A stretch of 33,703 nucleotides of DNA from a virus: positions 1-33,703 of IMG/VR virus record IMGVR_UViG_3300037264_008085; one strand, given 5' to 3'. The notes beneath the pieces were generated by a model. The model saw only the letters and a list, made by a program, of their open reading frames with translations. It searched no databases and had not been told where the DNA came from. Numbering within the stretch: the stretch's first letter is position 1; each line of letters opens with the position of its first letter. The position numbers and the translations under genes were made by a program. Positions 31,224 through 33,703 of this stretch are shown here, in pieces.

Positions 31224-32141
31224 ATGCCTGCATACCAAACCGAAACAAAAGAAGTTTCGGCTCAGCTCATCAACTCCAACTTCGTGCGGAAGCTGGAGTC
31301 GGGGCGCATCAAGGAGGCTCAGGACGAAGGTTCGGCGTTCATTCGCCAGAAAGTTCGTCAGGAGTCCTTTGCACGCGAAATCATCAACCCAATTCTGTTG
31401 GCTGATGATGAGCTGGACCGCGACGAAAACACCGACCAGCCCAAGAAGATTGTGGAGAAGGAGCCCGACTCTGTCGCGACCTTCGTCACTTTCCAAGGTG
31501 CTGGCCCACGTACGTGGTTCAGAGGCCCCAGGTTCGCGGTGAAGTTTGGGAAGACCGAATCCCAACGCTTCAACAAGAACAAGTGGGAGTTGATGACCTA
31601 CCAGAATGACATTCGGAAAATCTTGTCGGACAACTCCGTGAAGGATATGGCCGACCAAGAGGACCGAAAGTATCTGGAGACCATCGACGCCATTGCTGCC
31701 GCCAACGCAGGCGTGCAGATTACGGCAGCAGCGGGGTTCAATTCCGCGGCCTTCCGTAAGGGCTTCCAGACGATGGTCAACCGTCGTCAGCCCATCGGCA
31801 AGATCCTCATGACCAAAGAGCTTTACTACGAAGCTCTTGACCTACCGGCCACCTCGATCGGTGATGACGTTGCCAGCCGTCACTACGACGCTGGTATTGA
31901 GGAAGAGGAAAAGCTCTGGGGCATCCCCGTGGTTTCGACCATGAAGAGCGACATCCTCAACCCCAAGAAGGCGTACATCATCGCACCGGAGAATTTCCAC
32001 GGTGTCTTCTTCTTGCTGCAGGATGCAACTCTGTTCATCAAGCAGGAAGCCGACAATATCGAGTTCTGGAGCTACGCGGCTCCCGGAATCGGTATCGGAA
32101 ATTCCATCTCGTTCCAGGTGTTGTCCTTCCCCGGTGCCTAA
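31224..32141 (+). CDS. Major capsid protein (HK97-fold type)
   Basis: The 305-residue protein has an N-terminal charged arm (about 1-85), then a region of strands and a long helix (TYQNDIRKILSDNSVKDMADQEDRKYLETID, about 133-165). The second half has the typical capsid A/P-domain pattern: QPIGKILMTKELYYEAL, LWGIPVVSTMKSDIL, KKAYIIAPENFHGVFFLL, then strands ending GIGIGNSISFQVLSF. GGAGG is well placed before the ATG. It follows the protease and decoration genes, as in many phages. There is no long N-terminal scaffolding domain, so a separate scaffold is expected among the upstream genes. Confidence 0.8.
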   Translation: MPAYQTETKEVSAQLINSNFVRKLESGRIKEAQDEGSAFIRQKVRQESFAREIINPILLADDELDRDENTDQPKKIVEKEPDSVATFVTFQGAGPRTWFRGPRFAVKFGKTESQRFNKNKWELMTYQNDIRKILSDNSVKDMADQEDRKYLETIDAIAAANAGVQITAAAGFNSAAFRKGFQTMVNRRQPIGKILMTKELYYEALDLPATSIGDDVASRHYDAGIEEEEKLWGIPVVSTMKSDILNPKKAYIIAPENFHGVFFLLQDATLFIKQEADNIEFWSYAAPGIGIGNSISFQVLSFPGA

Positions 32142-32183
32142 CAGGTACTGTTTGCTCCGGTCGTGAACCGGCCGGGGCACCTG
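32142..32183 (+). other. Nested hairpin after the capsid gene
   Basis: An outer CAGGT (32142-32146) pairs with ACCTG (32179-32183), and an inner CCGGT (32157-32161) with ACCGG (32167-32171). No T-run follows. It may stabilise the capsid mRNA end or cause partial termination before the next gene, which has AAGGTGG at its start. Confidence 0.45.
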
Positions 32184-32202
32184 CTCCTTCAAGGTGGTTT
32201 TC

Positions 32203-32631
32203 ATGGCCAACTATAAACTCACACGTACCGGCGATGGTGCGTTGGACCTGTCCCAAGTTCCTGATGCCAGTGGTCGCCCTGTCGTTTTGCAACGCAAAGG
32301 TGATTCCTGTGTCGTCAATGAACTGAACGCAAAGCACCCTCTCGTGCAGCGTTACAAGGGGCACGGGTTGTTGGTCGAGGAAATCAGCTTGAAGATAGAT
32401 GGTGCTCCGGCTGTGCCAGCAACAGCGCCCGCACCGCCGACGCCGGCACCGCTGCCTCCGGTCACAGAAGGCAGCACTCCCGCAATCGAACCCGAACCTC
32501 CCGCGTCTGTGCCTGCTGCAGCTCCGGAAACTCCTCCGACGACGGAACCTGCGGCAGACTCAGCGTCAGTTGAACCTGACGACAAATCGGGCGGCAAGAA
32601 GTCCAAAGGTTCGAGCGGTAAATCACGCTAA
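32203..32631 (+). CDS. Hypothetical protein with Pro/Ala-rich tail (142 aa)
   Basis: I chose the ATG at 32203 (MANYKLTRTGDG) with AAGGTGG six bases upstream; the frame is open from 32194. Residues 1-65 form a small beta-rich domain. From about 70 on the chain is a disordered Pro/Ala/Thr/Glu linker, and it ends with a basic KSGGKKSKGSSGKSR. Position right after the capsid gene suggests a head-completion or capsid-surface role. No family is recognised. Confidence 0.7.
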   Translation: MANYKLTRTGDGALDLSQVPDASGRPVVLQRKGDSCVVNELNAKHPLVQRYKGHGLLVEEISLKIDGAPAVPATAPAPPTPAPLPPVTEGSTPAIEPEPPASVPAAAPETPPTTEPAADSASVEPDDKSGGKKSKGSSGKSR

Positions 32632-32653
32632 CACATCACTACTTCGCATAAAG

Positions 32654-32688
32654 AGCGCGTGCGGGCTTAGGTCTTCACGCGCTTTTTT
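32654..32688 (+). terminator. Rho-independent terminator
   Basis: An 8-bp perfect stem, AGCGCGTG (32654-32661) with CACGCGCT (32676-32683), has a 14-base loop and runs directly into TTTTTT. It lies 23 bases after the stop of the gene at 32203 and closes the capsid transcription unit. Confidence 0.85.
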
Positions 32689-32728
32689 ATTACCATCAAC
32701 ATGAACAACGTTTACGAGGTAAAGCCAC

Positions 32729-32950
32729 ATGCCATGGGAAACTACCAACATCAACGTAGCGACCTATATCGCTGAATTGAAAAACAAAACCTTCAAACAC
32801 CGATTCAACGAAAAACAACTAGTCCTCATCTTCGACATCACAGAATCGGAAGCTCAAGAGTTCACGGAGGAGTATGGGAACTCACCCTACTTCAGCTACG
32901 ACGCACGGAAGCGCCACTTCACACAACTTGTGAAACAACGCTCCAAATAA
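32729..32950 (+). CDS. Small hypothetical protein (73 aa)
   Basis: GAGGT lies about nine bases before the ATG. The protein has a basic region (AELKNKTFKHRFNEKQL), then an acidic helix (DITESEAQEFTEEYG) and a basic C-terminus ending LVKQRSK. It is the first gene after the terminator and so needs its own promoter or read-through; a sequence in its own leader does not look like one. No family is recognised. Confidence 0.62.
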   Translation: MPWETTNINVATYIAELKNKTFKHRFNEKQLVLIFDITESEAQEFTEEYGNSPYFSYDARKRHFTQLVKQRSK

Positions 32951-32963
32951 CCTATACTTTGAG
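32950..32963 (+). promoter_or_regulatory. ACCTATACTTTGAG motif
   Basis: TATACT (32953-32958) with the CC-TATACT-T core seen at 9762. A TTGTGA lies 19 bp upstream, too far for a good -35. It starts in the stop codon of the preceding gene and is about 55 bases before the next real start at 33008. Confidence 0.42.
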
Positions 32964-33007
32964 GTGTATGGGTGTCTCTTCTAATATCGAAAGCTACGGG
33001 GTGATGC

Positions 33008-33301
33008 ATGCGGCTTCAATCCCAGAGCTCAACCTTATTCCTCAGCAAACACGATGTTTTGCTGTTGGGAATAAAAAACTCACTCAATATGGTGTTCACG
33101 ACACCAGACAAGTTCTACCAAACACTATACAGAAGCATCCGCATCTTCTTCAACGGACAACGATACCTAGTCGGTATCGGAAACGACTATACTGTTTCCG
33201 AATCGGGCGGCCCTGGGACTGGGTTTGACACGGTGACATTGCTATCTGTAGCACCACGACCATTGGATATTTTAACTGCTGATTACGAAGTAAACTTCTA
33301 A
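33008..33301 (+). CDS. Hypothetical virion protein (97 aa)
   Basis: GGGGTGATGC precedes the ATG. The protein is beta-rich: FYQTLYRSIRIFFNGQRYL, then GNDYTVSESGGPGTGFDTVT and a final LDILTADYEVNF. The pattern N-G-x-R/Q ... D-Y-T-V ... G-x-G-x-D-x-V/I is familiar from small strand-rich phage structural proteins that sit near head-tail or tail genes, but I cannot name the family. The stop runs into the AAGGAG of the next gene. Confidence 0.68.
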   Translation: MRLQSQSSTLFLSKHDVLLLGIKNSLNMVFTTPDKFYQTLYRSIRIFFNGQRYLVGIGNDYTVSESGGPGTGFDTVTLLSVAPRPLDILTADYEVNF

Positions 33302-33311
33302 GGAGACATCG

Positions 33312-33703
33312 ATGCCGCGTACATTCTTACGACAAGATGCCCAGATTCAATCGACGCTCGAAACCATCGTTGGTTTCGTAGATAACACGGCCCCTTCAGC
33401 GACCATGCAGTCCGGTGCTACGCACCTGGCAGATGACCTCAACAACATGCGGTCTATCCTCATGTTGCACCGGGTGGCCAACCAGGTAGGCAACTGGTAC
33501 GACGATCTGACTGCTCCTGTCACGCTCGAAGCTGGTGTCAAGCGCGGCATCGACGCTTTGAACGACAGCCTGCACTTGGTTGAGAAGAAGCGTGTCCTGC
33601 GTGACGTGGTGTCCCTGGTGGACATCACCGTACCAGCCACACAGAACTACAAAATCCTGACGATCGGCGAACTGCCCTCCAACACCACGGCAGCGGTTGG
33701 AGC
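33312..33703 (+). CDS. Hypothetical structural protein, 5' part
   Basis: A strong TAAGGAGACATCG ribosome binding site precedes the ATG. About 130 codons are visible before the window ends. The sequence starts MPRTFLRQDAQIQSTLETIV and is helical through about residue 100, then turns to strands (VSLVDITVPATQNYKILTIGE). The segment resembles the N-terminal attachment part of a tail or fibre-type protein, but the missing remainder prevents a firm call. Confidence 0.7.
   Translation, partial: MPRTFLRQDAQIQSTLETIVGFVDNTAPSATMQSGATHLADDLNNMRSILMLHRVANQVGNWYDDLTAPVTLEAGVKRGIDALNDSLHLVEKKRVLRDVVSLVDITVPATQNYKILTIGELPSNTTAAVG

Noticed and set aside
32959-33228. 89-codon frame overlapping the gene at 33008
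   Set aside because: The frame at 33008 has a better ribosome binding site, a beta-rich virion-like sequence, and a stop that joins the next gene's binding site.
1-33703. CRISPR arrays, tRNA genes, insertion sequences or integrase
   Set aside because: No regularly spaced short repeats, tRNA-like cloverleaf, transposase or integrase motif was seen by eye; a tRNAscan run would settle the tRNA question.

Overview
This window is part of a large tailed double-stranded DNA phage (Caudoviricetes), or a prophage of one. Supporting genes are a portal-like protein, a prohead protease, an HK97-fold-like major capsid protein preceded by a probable decoration protein, an amidase endolysin, a signal-anchored holin candidate, and a phage-encoded multisubunit RNA polymerase. 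Genes are packed with ATGA, TAATG and TGATG overlaps. There are no ribosomal, tRNA or housekeeping genes. The moderate GC content, clear Shine-Dalgarno sites and amidase-type endolysin suggest a bacterial host, probably Gram-negative, but no host gene is present to prove it. The multisubunit polymerase suggests a very large (jumbo-class) genome.

Layout. Bases 1-6285 form a leftward operon. Read in its own direction it holds a 12-cysteine protein, a SNF2-family helicase, an acidic protein, a RecB/Cas4-like nuclease with a probable Fe-S cluster, an endolysin, four small proteins (two of them cysteine-rich, one with a helix-turn-helix-like region), a hypothetical ORF and the first 19 codons of a probable dCTP deaminase. 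Only 27 bp separate this operon from the rightward portal gene at 6313, which is followed by two small genes. A single leftward zinc-ribbon-like gene lies at 8918-9685.

Bases 9788-17485 encode the RNA polymerase in an unusual arrangement. One 1476-residue chain fuses beta to the N-terminal half of beta', and ends soon after the catalytic DYDGD motif. The C-terminal half of beta' is a separate 595-residue protein. The two are separated by about 1.5 kb holding four small genes, one of which looks like a holin.

Bases 17556-30642 hold a tightly coupled run of mostly unrecognised proteins: a protein with an 89-residue tandem repeat, a membrane HExxH metallopeptidase candidate, an 889-residue protein with a Pro/Gly/Met/Gln-rich tail, several Ala/Gly-rich membrane-like proteins, and a prohead protease interrupted at its presumed catalytic serine by a 364-residue intein with a LAGLIDADG endonuclease. 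Bases 30683-33703 hold the decoration protein, major capsid protein, a Pro/Ala-rich protein, a clear terminator, and the start of further virion genes.

Two patterns link the window. A CCTATACTT-like motif sits in at least five intergenic gaps upstream of genes and may be the phage promoter. Many proteins between the polymerase and the capsid carry the tripeptide KTA, often as hydrophobic-x-KTA, and it is absent from the portal, decoration and capsid proteins. It may be the prohead-protease cleavage signal or a packaging tag.
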